Assembly: GCA_021613535.1 (NCBI GenBank)
Contig: CP075495.1
Span: 15,624,001 to 15,688,000, forward strand
Reading direction: 5' to 3'
Source: Adineta vaga
Taxonomy: Eukaryota > Rotifera
DNA: 64,000 nt
A program made the position numbers and the translations under genes. Below, in pieces: positions 1 through 11,812 of this stretch (the stretch's first letter is position 1; each line of letters begins with the position of its first letter). The notes beneath the pieces were generated by a model that searched no databases, had not been told where the DNA came from, and saw nothing but the letters and a program-made list of their open reading frames with translations.

Positions 1-1702
1 ATTGGTGAAGAAAACTTTGATGGATTAAGTGTACGTTGATCATGAAAATCTAAAGCAATAGCTGCATCTAAACCAAAACTCATATAATTAATAAAATGTG
101 TATTTGGTAATTCATGATATTTTTCATAAGAATTTCGATGAATTTCATTAATAAATTTCGGTGAATGTTTGAATAATGATTGAAATGTTTGAACAATTGA
201 TAATTGATTTTCACGATTTTCTTCATCGGATGAAATTAATTTTGATGCGTCGAATTTTTCTAATTCAACTTTCCAACGATCGAGTACAACGACTTCAGCT
301 TGAGGAATTCGTAGAAGTGTACGAAAGAGTTGTTTAGGATTGTATTCTCCACCCCAATTCAACACACGTGAAAGATCATTACCTGTGCCTAACGGACAAA
401 TACCTACTGGTGGATTTTTTCTTTCGGGATAAGTTTCAGCTAGACGGCTAAGAACCCATCCAACTGTACCATCACCACCGAAAACACAAATACGAAGATT
501 TGGCAATGAAGAATAGATGTCAAGTGCTTGTGTGATAGTATCATTATTTTCAAGAAGAAATACTTGACGTGGATTGAGTTTTCCTAAGAGTTGTCGATAG
601 ATTTTCTCACCGACTTGTCCACCGGAACGTTTATTGATGAAGAAAAGAATGGGCGTATATGGAAAAGAATTATTTTCGGTTAATCGAGCTCGAAAACCAG
701 TTACAGATTCAGTGGAACGACTAAGCCATTGTGGTCGAACAATGATATTACTATCAAACAAAAACAAACTATCGATCACACTTTCTTCGAAAACTCACCG
801 AAATATTCCATAATCACATTGTATTTTATCTCCTCGAGCAACGAAACGTTCCCAACATAATTGATGAAAACCTTGTGAACACCATAAACAAACAATTCCA
901 CTGGATGATTCGGACATTTTTTGAAGGAAATTTCCCGGTCTCGAAGTCATTATTGATGTAAATTGACCAGCAATATCAGCAGCAGACATTGTCGATAATT
1001 GATCAATTCCATTACTGATCAAAGTTGTAGCTGTTGATGTTCGTTGACAAAACGTACACGGTTTTGGAAGTACACGTACATGGTACCAATAATGTTGATC
1101 ATATTCCGATGGATTATCTTTACCATCGACAAATGATAGACGACAAGGTGGAGGAAAATCAGCTGCAGTTGTCTCTGAATCGTTCAAGTGATGCGAATGT
1201 ACAATCAGACCACATGATTCACAATGAAGAAGTGGAGATTTGAAATTCGTACATGAATGATAGGCACATGACTGTCCAGTGGATAAATCATCAGATGCGG
1301 CAGGAAACCAACAATGAGATGTAGGATGAGCATGATTGTTCCAATTAACTCCATATAAAATCGAATTATTCGTATCGATTTCCGATGACGTTGTCGATGA
1401 AATCGGTTGAGAAATACTATAACGAATTAAAATGACACTCTCGTATTTCGCAATACAACAAAGACATACAATAGTTACTTTGTTTGATTTGAAATATTGA
1501 GTGATTGGTCAGTCAGTTTGTATTCAGTCGATGGCGAAAACGAATAGAGTTGTTCATCATCATCATGAGAATCTACAGGAAGTCTTGGGGAAATCGATTG
1601 TTCTCTTTCAATATTTTCCGTTGATTTCGTGTTATCGTTCAAATTCAGTTGAGTTAGATCATGTTCGAGTGGATTCGAAACGGATTCTTGATTCATTTGC
1701 AC
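1..1702 (-). CDS. Diacylglycerol kinase, type IV-like, 5' part (3' end outside window)
   Basis: Phosphorylates diacylglycerol to phosphatidic acid at membranes. I resolve three exons: 1702-1479, 1416-799 and 750 to beyond the window edge. They are separated by GT-AG introns of 62 nt (1417-1478) and 48 nt (751-798), and both rejoin in frame. Exon 1 encodes an acidic, low-complexity N-terminus. Exon 2 carries two Cys/His-rich C1-type zinc modules: HCWF with CAYHSC and HCESCG, then CTFC with CLWCSQGFHQLC. Exon 3 starts the catalytic DAGKc domain with GGDGTVGWVL, LGTGNDLSRVLNWGG and LNPRQVF. At the edge it enters the accessory domain (GLDAAIALDFH). The LNPRQVF and LNWGG signatures recall the zeta/iota class. 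The start is the first Met at 1702; an upstream non-coding or coding exon cannot be excluded. Confidence 0.9.
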
Positions 1703-2626
1703 AGATATAAAATTAGATATGAAAAACTTCTGAAATAAATCGATCTAGTTACAACTAAACATAAAAATTTATGAAACAAGAAGAATAAAGTAACATTTCT
1801 GATTTGTATTTAAAACAAAAAATTTGTTCTTATTTTTTTTAATATAATCAACAATACTCACACATACAGCGATAGAATAAGGTGTTTGTTAATAGAGAGC
1901 AATAAACATGTGCACTTTTTACATACATTTTATTGTTGTGTTTTCGTTCTCTTTCAATGTCATCAAGCAAAGGTAAAAAAAAAGTTCTACGTTAGGTTTT
2001 ATATATGAAAAGAAAAATATTGTTTGAATAAATAGTTGAAGATGATAGAGGGAAAGACTCTCTTATTCATATTGTTATACTATAGTGTGACAAATCAGAA
2101 GATATATGCACAAAATTAGCTTGGAGATAAGTTTATGTTCTTTACACGCACATCTTCTCATGAATAATTAATCAACCAATGACTTTACTTAATTTATTCA
2201 TATATAAATCATTTGTATGTAATGTGTGTTATGAATGTCATATGTAGGTCAAATATTATTTCTATAGAAAATATAATCTTTTGTATCGTGTAACGTCAAT
2301 ATTCTCTACAACCTTGAGAAAATGTCTTGTTGTTTTTTATTCTTTGACAACATTTTCATTTCCTGTAAACTAGTTTTTCTAACTTGATAAGTATTATTTT
2401 CTATGTAAAGAACAGAAGATAAAACCTTAATGATTATATATAGATCATTTCCTATTCTTGATAACAATAATCATCTTTTACATCTACTTATTTCAATGTC
2501 AAACTAAACAAATTCTATATAGTAAAAGAACGCATAAATATAATTACAGATAAAGAAATTTTTATAAAATTCTATTTTTATTCATTCATTAGTAGAAAAT
2601 CAAAGTTGTTGATCATTTAATTTTCT
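1703..2626. other. Intergenic, AT-rich, no gene recognised
   Basis: Stop-dense AT-rich sequence between the 5' end of the kinase gene and the GPCR. It presumably holds both promoters, since the two genes diverge. I see no RNA gene or repeat. Confidence 0.5.
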
Positions 2627-3580
2627 ATGAAAATGTCTTTAAACAATACAATATTAATTGTTCAATATAATATAAATCGTTACGTTTGTCCAATTTTATT
2701 AATATTTGGTATTATTGGTTGTTTACTTAATATTTTACTTTTTTCACAAAAACAATTTCGAACAATTTCATGTTGTACATGTAAATTATCTATTTTATCT
2801 CAAGATAACAATTGTTTTGTTTATTTTAAAGATTTTCTTGCTGCATCAATTCCAATGTTAATTTTAGTTTTTATTGGATATGGATCATATACCTATGCTG
2901 GATATTATTCAAATCTTCAATATAAAAATATTTTATTTTGTAAATTTCGTGGTTATATTGGACAAGTATTTCAAATGATGTATCGTTGGTTAATGACAAT
3001 GGTTTGTATTGATCGATATATTGTTTCATCAACAAATTTTCATTTAAGAAAATTTACAAATCTACAACGAGTTTTATCAATAATTATTAAAATAATAATT
3101 CTTTGTTTTATTTTACCTTTACATAATTTAATATTTTTAAATCTTCGTAAAGGTTGGTGTTTATATTCAACAGCTTCTTATGCATTTTATCATAGTTTAT
3201 TTACATTTATATTTATTGCTTTTCTTCCAATATTAATTATGTTTACATGTACAATATTTATTCATCAAAATTTAACATTAAAACGAATTCGTCGACAAAC
3301 AAATCGATATTATCAACAAAATTCTTCATTACATCATACTCAAGATAATCAAGTATTATTTATTTTATTTATTCAAATTATCTTTTATATTATTTCAACA
3401 ATTCCATGGATGATTTTATTATTATATGCACCATATACATATAATATTAAAAATAAATCAATAAATCGATTTCTAATTGAAATGTTTATTGGTTATTTAA
3501 CAGAATTAAATGTTTATTTATATCCAACATTATCATTTTATATTTATATCCAACATTATCATTTTATATTTATACATTAA
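2627..3580 (+). CDS. Rhodopsin-like GPCR, C-terminus truncated by a 26-bp tandem duplication
   Basis: Predicted seven-helix receptor of the large bdelloid-type class A set; ligand unknown. Hydrophobic helix 1 starts at about residue 15 (CPILLIFGIIGCLLN). Helix 3 ends with a DRY-type motif in MVCIDRYIV, and an FLPILIMFTCTIF helix and an IPWMILLLYAPY helix follow. Helix 7 begins LNVYLYPTLSFYIY. There the sequence repeats a 26-nt unit (3517-3542, 3543-3568). The shift ends the protein at 3580 after QHYHFIFIH. The other frame continues to a TAA at 3747 and encodes a normal-looking cytoplasmic tail (TLTSKTFRHEL...). The start may be Met1 or Met3 (2633). Function of the truncated form is doubtful. 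Confidence 0.8.
   Translation: MKMSLNNTILIVQYNINRYVCPILLIFGIIGCLLNILLFSQKQFRTISCCTCKLSILSQDNNCFVYFKDFLAASIPMLILVFIGYGSYTYAGYYSNLQYKNILFCKFRGYIGQVFQMMYRWLMTMVCIDRYIVSSTNFHLRKFTNLQRVLSIIIKIIILCFILPLHNLIFLNLRKGWCLYSTASYAFYHSLFTFIFIAFLPILIMFTCTIFIHQNLTLKRIRRQTNRYYQQNSSLHHTQDNQVLFILFIQIIFYIISTIPWMILLLYAPYTYNIKNKSINRFLIEMFIGYLTELNVYLYPTLSFYIYIQHYHFIFIH
3517..3568 (+). repeat. 26-bp perfect tandem duplication
   Basis: Two adjacent identical 26-nt units lie at 3517-3542 and 3543-3568, inside the helix 7 codons of the GPCR. A length of 26 is not a multiple of 3, so the duplication shifts the frame. One copy alone would leave the frame open to 3747. Confidence 0.95.
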
Positions 3581-3747
3581 CATCAAAAACATTTCGTCAT
3601 GAACTTATTCATATTTTATATTCTTTATTTACAGGAAGAAGAAATCATTCACAAAATCAATTAATATCATTTTCAATGATTAATGAAAATAAACTTAATT
3701 CTCAATCAATCGAAATGGAAAGAATCTTTGATAAACATGTTGTCTAA

Positions 3748-4165
3748 GATAGATTCGTTGATAAGAGAATCTTTTCATCTTTACTTTTAAATTAATCAAT
3801 ACCTTTGTTCAATTCAACTTCGTATTATCTTGATTATCATTTTTGAATGTTGAAAGTTTTCAACTTATTAATTATAACATGTTTATTACTAACCTTATGT
3901 TGTTGTTCGTCCGATGATGATCGATTCTATTTATAACAAAAATTTAATAAACTTTAACATCAACCACATTCTAATCTAAACTTTTCGATTAATTTCGAAA
4001 GATCTGAAAGCATTTCGAATAAAGACAAATTTTCAAAAGTTTTCAAAGATTTGTAAACTTTTCTTTGACATTTTAAAAGTATTTGTGATCTATCAAAAAG
4101 ATTATTAAACGCTCAAAAATCAATTTTGATCAATCTTCAAGAAATGTTTTTTTCTTTTTCTGATA
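3748..4165. other. Intergenic, no feature recognised
   Basis: AT-rich, stop-rich sequence after the lost GPCR tail. No RNA, repeat or coding signal was seen. Confidence 0.45.
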
Positions 4166-4412
4166 CTTCGAATATATTAAAATTATTTCTTTTATCTCTC
4201 TACTTTTAGATTAATATCGTCAACGAATTAATCAACTTAGATGATACATCTCGTTTTAATGTATTCATATCTATCATTTGATCAAGTATATTGCGTTATT
4301 TAAATCCTAAGAAAGGAACAGTACTGAGGAGAAATTCTTTTTAGGATTTAAATATAGCTCAATTTACTCGTTCATAGGAGAGATGACACCAGAGACTATT
4401 CCCTCGTTATAG
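4166..4412 (+). repeat. Dispersed repeat, copy A, with internal hairpin
   Basis: This stretch is strongly similar to 10266-10474 in the same orientation, from TTCGAATATATT to CCCTCGTTA. Copy A has about 45 extra bases near 4196-4238. It contains a 13-bp inverted repeat (4298-4310 with 4341-4353, ATTTAAATCCTAA/TTAGGATTTAAAT) around a 30-nt loop. The last 60 bases (ctcaatttactcgttcatag... onward) are nearly identical in both copies. I see no coding capacity. It could be a non-autonomous mobile element or a structured RNA gene. Confidence 0.75.
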
Positions 4413-4696
4413 TGGTATTGTCCAGAAATTGAAACAGCACAAGCACTCGAAGAACCCATGGTTGAAGCTGATTTTACCTTATCACGTACTATTCTTGAAT
4501 GTCAAGTAGTAAAAAAATCGAAGCTAGTGTATCATCAGCACATTCATTTTGTCAGGTACAAATTAAAGATCTTGAACATAGTTATTCATCAGAGCGTGAT
4601 ACATATATACCAATGCATAATCTTAGTTCAGTTTACTATGTTTCAAATCATCAACGGCAACTTGCTGCTCATATTCGAACAAAATATATGTCGTAA
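4413..4696 (+). CDS. 3'-terminal exons of an unrecognised gene, fused to repeat copy A
   Basis: Two coding-like exons join in frame: 4413-4505 and 4556-4696, with a GT-AG intron of 50 nt between them (4506-4555). The product reads from about WYCPEIETAQALEEP through MVEADFTLSRTILECQ to RQLAAHIRTKYMS and then stop. No Met with an open upstream region is present except 4458. A TTATAG acceptor-like site lies right at 4407-4412, where repeat copy A ends. The upstream exons therefore look replaced by the repeat. The 62-codon form starting at 4458 is the only complete reading. I do not recognise the family. Confidence 0.45.
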
Positions 4697-4813
4697 AATT
4701 ATATTCAATTTGTTTTATTTAAACAAAAGAAACAAAGATAGAACAAAGTTAAATTTACTTTATATAATTACAAAATATACGAAAAAAACTGAAAATATTC
4801 TATTTCTATAATT

Positions 4814-7800
4814 CTATCTATCGAGATTTATCTTTTCCTGATTCAATTGGCAATTAGTAAAAGAATTACAAGGATAAAATAAATGAATTTTTTCTCTTTG
4901 ATCTTTAAAAGTCTCAATTAACTTGTTACGCTTTGATTTTGAAATGGATAGTTCCAATTGTCCTTTTCCACCGTACACTACAATGGTATCTTTTTTGTCT
5001 ATAACAGCAGTTTCTCTTACTAATGTCAACTTTGTTATTGCATAATACCAACAATCATTGTCCTCAGTTATAAACTGTTGAATTAATTGCTCCTCAGACA
5101 CGTTTTTTAAACAAATCGATGCGAATTTTGATTCACAAAGTTCTAAGATCTTACTCGAACCTAATTCTGAAAAAATTTCAACTGAATTCAAATTTTTTCC
5201 AATTAATTCTGCAACATCACGTGAAACCTGACGATCGTCTCCATTAAGCGGAAGAATCAGTTTACTGATCGCTACACTAGTTAGCTTTTCTTTCAATCGC
5301 TGAATGAGAAGACTCATATTGGTTCTCACCTGAACCTGTTTATCAACCAATGCATTCACTATCCTTTCGATGCCTTCGGTGATCAGAATTTTTTCGTTTA
5401 CAGAAAAAAGAGCCATACATGCCCTCTCTCTGATTTTCGAATTTTCATCATCGAGTGCTTTTATAAGCTTATTGATTACTTCAGTTGTCGCGGCTTTTTC
5501 TCGCATACATCCAACCAGAAAATATGCTGAATCTCGAACATGTATATTTTCATGGTCTAATATATCGATCAATTTAGGAATCATCTCAGATCTGGTTGCT
5601 TGTTCACAGATACTCTGTATAGCAGAGCATGCACAATTTCTGACATTTGCATCTTCATCTCCTAATACAAAGATGAGATCGTCAATTATCCAAGATAACG
5701 ACACTAATTTACTCCATAGCCAGAGTACCACATGCTCTTGCTCTAACATACACATCTTGATCTTCTAATAATTTGACAACCTTTTCAATCACTTCTGTAG
5801 TCGCCGCTTTTTCGCGCATATTTTCAAGAGCTTGACACATAGAGTCTCTCACTCGTGGATTCTTATGTTTCAATAACTTCACTATTTTGCTGATCACTTC
5901 AGTGGTTGGTGTTTTTGCACTTATTTTGATGATAGCTTGACATGTATCTCTTCTGATATCTTCATTTTTATCTTTTAATAGATTTATCAACGCATCCATT
6001 ATCTCAGTCGTTGCTTCTATTTTTCCTGCCGTACAAAGGGTATTAAATGCAACGCGCCTAACAACAAAACTATTGTCGTTGAATTTCTGCTTTAGTTTCA
6101 TAAGCACTTCGGGTATTTCTTGTGTTGCAAGCATTCTTCCTGCTGCTTCACATGCACTAACTCTAACGCGTTCTTTCTCATCATCTAATGCATTCAACAA
6201 TATGTCATTTATTTCCATTATCTGTACTTTTTCTCTCATTTGTACAAAAATGTTACATGCACTGGCTCTAACGTATTCATTATCAGCTTTAGTTGCATTT
6301 TTTAGTAAATTTATTGTTTCAATTGTCGCTGCTTTTGCACCAATGTTCCCGAGAGCAAAATAAGCATTATCTTTCAAAATAATATCTGTTTCTCTTAACG
6401 CAACTAATAACATACTAATAGCTTCAGTTGACAGTGTTTCTTTACTCACTTGTCTGAGAGCAGAACATGCAAATACTCTGACAGGGAATCTACTGTCTCT
6501 CAATGCTTTCTCTATTAATTTATTAATTACATAGGGCATGTCTGCTTTTTCACCAATATGACCAAGAAGGATACAAACATTTTGTATAACATCTTCTCGG
6601 CTATCTTCTAATAAATTCACTAATTTACGAATAATTTCATTTGTCGCTAGCTTATCATTTAACTTCATTAAAGCATCATATGCATTACTCCTAACACATT
6701 CGTTATCTGCATGAAGTGCATTTACTAATATGTTAACTATTTCAATTGTAATTACTTTTTCGGGTATTTTGATAAGAATAAATAATGCATTTGAACGAAT
6801 ACTATGATTCTTATTTTCTAATACTTTTATTAATTTACTAATAAACTCTGTCGTCGCTACTTTTCAGCTACTTGTCCAAAGAATAACACGCACTACGTCT
6901 AACATTTTCCTTTTCATCTTCTAGTAAACTTATTAATCTCTTTACTACCTCAAGTGTTGCTGCTTTTTCACCAATTGTTCCTATAGTATCACATGCATAC
7001 ATCTTAACTTGATCATTGGTATCATTTAATAAAATACTTATCGAACTAATGAGACGATCCGGTACATTTGAAATATTTAATGAACATATAAATATCAACA
7101 CTTCCATTTTGACATCTACCTCATTGCTATGTAACAGAGCAGTCAGTGTATTGATTATTATTTCTTCACATATTACAAATGGTGCTTTACGCAATGCTTG
7201 TGATAAGTGTTCTAGAACAATTTTGTTTTTTCTTAGTAAATTATAATGCATATATACAGATATTGGTAGAAGCAAATCATGTCGCCGAATAAAATTGTAA
7301 TCCAAAGATATTTCTCCAAGGCAAATTATAATAAGTTCTATGTGTCTTAAACCAACTAAATCCAATGGTTCGTTTAGAATATGATTCCAAAAGATGTTTA
7401 AGGATGTCGTTTCATCATTTTCAATAAGTAAACCAGCCATAAAAGTAAATAGCAATGCATATCGTCGGTTGTACTTCTGATTTTGAATAAATTCGATAGC
7501 TTTTTCTGTAGATGATCCTTTGAGAATATTAGTTAAATATCGTGCTGCAAAATATTCTTGAAAACTAAGATGAACAAAATAATATTCTTTATTCATTTCA
7601 ATTTGAGTACCAACTCCTTGTTTGGTAAAACATTTAAGAATACCAATATTGAGGATATGTGGATGATCTTGTGAATTGATATTAATATCTTTTAAAGTTT
7701 TTTTAAGTAGAATAGGTTTTATAATAATAATATTGTTTTCCATTGCAGTAAAAGCAAGTTTTTCTAAAAATGTTAATTCTTTTATACAACGTTGATAAAG

Positions 7801-9515
7801 TTCATCTTCGGATAATTGTGAAATCTTATCATTTGATGTTTTCAAATAACGACGACATAACCATTCTGTTATCATATTATACAATGTTGTTATTGATAAT
7901 TGTTCTGTTTCTGACCAATCTTGATTACTACAAAGACTACAAATTAATTCTAAATTTACTGGAATATGAGCAACACCCCAGATACTTAGATTTGATTTTA
8001 AATATTTCATTAATGTTTGATTTTTAACAATTGCATCATCTAGTTCATCTTTCATTTGATCAAAAAATTGTTGTATATATTGACCAATATTTTCATCTGT
8101 AAAACCAGTAATTTCCATTTGTACACCATATGATAATGTATTTAAATATGGACGTGATGTAACAATATGATGCGGAGTTTTAAGTAACTTCTCCAATAAC
8201 TCTTCTAAATGTGCTGGTACATTTTGTATGATTTCATCATACCCATCTAAGATCCAAAGGGTCTTTTTAACGTCGAACTGTTTTTCCAACAGTACATTTT
8301 CCCTTTCAGAAAGTTCATATGAGAACACTTCTTTCTTCAACAGATCAAGGAGGGAGTAATTGTGACCAGATGTTAATGGAGGATAACGATTAGCGGTCAA
8401 ACGACGTAATGGAATCAGAGCAAGTAAGTCATATTGCGACCAAAATGTACCTTTCGCCCATTGATAAGTGATATAACGACAGAATGTTGATTTTCCAATA
8501 CCAGCTCGACCAAATACAAGAATTTGTTTTGTTTCTTTCTCGCAAGATTGAAAAATATTTTGAATATCTATTGGAGTCTTCGCACCATAGATTTCTTCAT
8601 AAGAACTCAATATACTATCACTGTATGCAGCATTACGCAATTCATATTCTCTTTTGTAATGTTCTTGAGATGTAACTACTGACAAATTTATATAACTTTG
8701 TTCGATTGGAAATGATTTCGCTGGATTTATTAAACGTTCAATACGACTATTACACAGATAATTTTGTTTGATTGTTTCAAACAAATATTTTGATTTTAAT
8801 TCTATGGCACTATAAAAACGATTTAACAAAATTCAATTATGTTCATGTAGACTTACTTTTGTGAACTGATTTCTTCTAAGTGAAGAATGATATGATCTGA
8901 CAGAGGGAGTGATTCATTTTTACGGCGTACACGAGATCCAGGCATAAGAATAACTTCTTGTTCATCGGCATTCATGGAAAAGGATGAAATATCTTTACCA
9001 TTGATAACATCAATAGCAAATATAGTACCTTTATCACCTAAAAATGGTTTAATGATATTAAGTGCCTTAGAGCATGAATTGACACTCCACCAATATTGGA
9101 TATCATTTTCAACGAATGTTAAACTATCATCGTGACTAACTCCTCGCCAGACAGTTGCCCTCATTGATGGTAATTTTTCAAGAGCTCTTATAAAGAGTTT
9201 TAAAAATGCGAGCCATGGTTTTAATGTATTATGATCTTGAGCACGAAGAACTTTGTTGAAATGATCATAAACTGGTGATGGCATAGAATAAAGATATATT
9301 GCTGCAGATTCATCGAGTGTTAGTATATTTGAACTACGATTGCATTTATCTTTTGCTAATTTGACATAATTCATAACACGAGAGATGAGAGGAGTGACAT
9401 TCTCTAATGCTTCTTCTATCGACAGAACTGGTGAATCATCAAAAAATTGGAATATTGGATTTTGATTGATTTTTTCGAATTCCGAAGAAGTATTGTTTAC
9501 ATAACGATTATTCAT
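4814..9515 (-). CDS. ART-NACHT-HEAT repeat protein (STAND/NLR-like), with frame lesions
   Basis: Exon 1 (9515-8857) and exon 2 (8809-4814) join in frame across a 47-nt intron (8810-8856). Residues 1-220 form an R-S-E ADP-ribosyltransferase: R124 in TVWRGV, SVNSCS at 144-149 and E185-Q-E187. A NACHT NTPase follows with P-loop GRAGIGKST at about 320-328 and Walker B LWILDGYDEI at about 404-413. It also has TSRP (sensor) and a winged-helix signature HLSFQEYFAARYL. From about residue 810 there are roughly 15 HEAT repeats of about 35 aa (pattern ACEALG..EKAATTEVI..L..LL.DE...VR). By analogy with STAND proteins, HEAT would sense, NACHT would oligomerise and ART would be the effector. Three small frame lesions (near 6876, 6862 and 5715) break the HEAT part. 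With them resolved the product is about 1,551 aa. It may be a decaying gene or an assembly artefact. Confidence 0.85.
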
Positions 9516-10205
9516 TGGAAATCGTTTTGTTTTTATGATAATTTACATGAGATATTTTTGTACAAACTGAGAAATATGCAATTGTCAGTATTAAGATTAG
9601 CCATAGAGTATTCCTTAGTTGTAAAACAAGATGTTTATATGAAAATAGAAAAAAATATACAAGATTTTTTGAGTATTGATTGTCAATACTAATGACATAC
9701 AATCACATGATAATTAATTGATTTTAGTCTACTAATCATACACAGCTCTCATCGAAAGATGGCGCTTATTGTTGATAAATCCATTATAAAGTTTTTCGTT
9801 AATCAAATTTGATTCTGATGATAGTGATACGTGTCACATAGAATGAGATATAGTCGATTAATTTCGTGTTCAATCGTATTCCAATTGTTAAGTATCGCTG
9901 ATGTTGTATTTTGTATGATCTTTTTTTTGAACATGATTTTTATTCAACAAGTTTTAAATCTTTGTATAAATCATCAAATAAGAATGATATAAATTTTATT
10001 GCATTATTTGGTGCATTCTTACTGACATCAGTATCATATAACAAGAAACAATTACTGTCAACTACGAAGCAGATACAAATAATTTTCTCGTTAATCTTAT
10101 AATAGTCGAATTCCATAGATGTCATAATACCAATACGCCGGGTATCGATAGCCAGCAGTCACGATTCCCGAAACAACGTGTATCCTGAAAGTTGAGTAAT
10201 ATGAG
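9516..10205. other. Intergenic upstream of the ART-NACHT-HEAT gene
   Basis: No supported gene. Short open frames here (for example 9911-10102) lack any recognisable protein features. The segment should contain the promoter of the minus-strand gene starting at 9515. Confidence 0.4.
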
Positions 10206-10260
10206 TGGATTGAGTGTGGGTGTAGGTAAAGTAAAGAAACACCCACACCCACACCCTCAG
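10206..10260. repeat. TGTGGG-like hairpin
   Basis: Left arm TGAGTGTGGGTGTAG (10211-10225) can pair with the right arm ACCCACACCCACACCCTCAG (10241-10260) across a short A-rich loop. It belongs to a family of similar hairpins at 16978, 19840, 21797 and 57171. The units resemble the TGTGGG repeat I recall for bdelloid telomeres. Confidence 0.65.
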
Positions 10261-10265
10261 TAGAA

Positions 10266-10474
10266 TCACTTCGAATATATTGAAATTATTTCTTTACCTG
10301 TAGATGATACGTCTCGTTTTAATCTATTCATATCTATCGTTTAATCAAGTATATTGCATTATTTAAATCCTTAGAAAGGAACAGTATTGAGGAGAAATTC
10401 TTTTAAGGATTTAAATAGCTCAATTTACTCGTTCATAGGAGAGATGACACCAGAGACAGTTCCCTCGTTAGTAA
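10266..10474 (+). repeat. Dispersed repeat, copy B, with co-varying hairpin
   Basis: Second copy of the element at 4166-4412. Hairpin arms are 10361-10373 (ATTTAAATCCTTA) and 10404-10416 (TAAGGATTTAAAT). Compared with copy A, one A-T pair in the stem has become T-A with both sides changed, so pairing is kept. The flanking sequence after CCCTCGTTA is unrelated to that after copy A. Confidence 0.75.
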
Positions 10475-10738
10475 CATATTTTTCATGCTTGATAAAGAGT
10501 CAGTCATTTTCCACTGTTTAATTATTTTAAAAACACTCAATTATGTACATGGCTTTCAAACAAGATTAAAGAGATCTCCTAGTTTTTCTTTGAAATAATA
10601 ATGTTGGAATGACTAAATGCATGCATATAATTATCTTTAGAATTAATTGATACTGATCTATGAACTGTAAAGAAAAAGAATTCATTTCATAGATATACAA
10701 CCAAGTTTGTGAAACAGTATTTATTTATTTAACAAACA

Positions 10739-11812
10739 ATGTCAAACATTACCATCGTTGAATGTCAACGATCAATTTTTCGAACAATTATATTTAATTT
10801 CTATGCTATTATTCTTATTCCATCATTATTATGTTCATTATTTATTTTTTACAATTGTATTCAAATACCTCAACTACGTAATCATCCTCCAAATCGTGTT
10901 GTACTCATTCTACTCGTTTTTTTATTTATTCAAGTATGTTTTGAAAATATTTTCAAATTGACATCATCTTTATTTAGCCTGATTAAATCTATGAAGCATT
11001 TTGAATTAGTAAATTGTTTTGTTTTCTCTCTGTAGGCTTTATTCGACATACCATTTCGCATGATCTCTCTTTATCAAGGTAAAGTACCGATTCAAAACGA
11101 AGCTTTCTGTCGATTTTGGTATCTTTCCAATGTAATAATCAATATAATAGGCTTACATCTAATGGCTTTGTGTTCGATTGAACGATATATTCTTGTGTTT
11201 CATCATAGATTTTTTATTCGGTATCGTTTCTATGTCTCTACTGTCCCGATCCTTATCTGCATCATCTATCCAACTGTATGGTATATCACAATCGAAAATA
11301 CTTCCTGGTGGTGCACTTATAAGCCTGATTATTCAGCAGATGGATGTGGTACACCTTGTTTTCTAACCAATTCGATTTTTCATTTGGGTTTTGTAATATT
11401 GACGCATCATCTTTTACCCGTGTTCATTACGGTCTTCTTCAATCTCGCTTTAATGGTTGTTATATTTCATAAAAAAGCAAAAATGAAACGCAATAATTCT
11501 TGGCGTAAAAACTTTCGTATGACAAGTCAACTACTCTCAATAGCTTTTTTCTATCTTATTGTATGGTTGCCACATTGTATCTTCGCTTCATTTCCGTTAT
11601 TTACAAAAGGTAGTCTATCGATCACAGGAAGATTGTTTACCGTGGAATATTTTGCAAATCTCACACCAATTTTTACATGTCTATGTCCATTCATATCATT
11701 AATTGCTCTTTCTCATTTACATGACAAAATCAAACGAGGAATCGAAATCTATTTAACATGTTGGAAGAAACATACGGCCTTAATATTTCCTGAAACAAAT
11801 CATGTAAAATAA
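10739..11812 (+). CDS. Rhodopsin-like GPCR, two exons
   Basis: Exons 10739-10933 and 11036-11812 join in frame through a 102-nt GTATGT...CTGTAG intron (10934-11035), giving about 323 aa. The protein shows seven hydrophobic helices: helix 1 at about residues 22-44, helix 3 ending in the DRY-equivalent ERY (CSIERYILVFHH), and a WLPHCIFAS helix 6. Helix 7 ends in a PFISLIAL stretch. It has the same overall build as the receptor at 41226-42164, with the conserved IYPT.WY segment and a CGTPCFL extracellular loop. Ligand is unknown. It is probably a member of a bdelloid-expanded neuropeptide-receptor-like family. Confidence 0.85.

Noticed and set aside
5370-5768. 132-aa and 96-aa (6073-6363) plus-strand open frames
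   Set aside because: Antisense shadows of the HEAT repeats.
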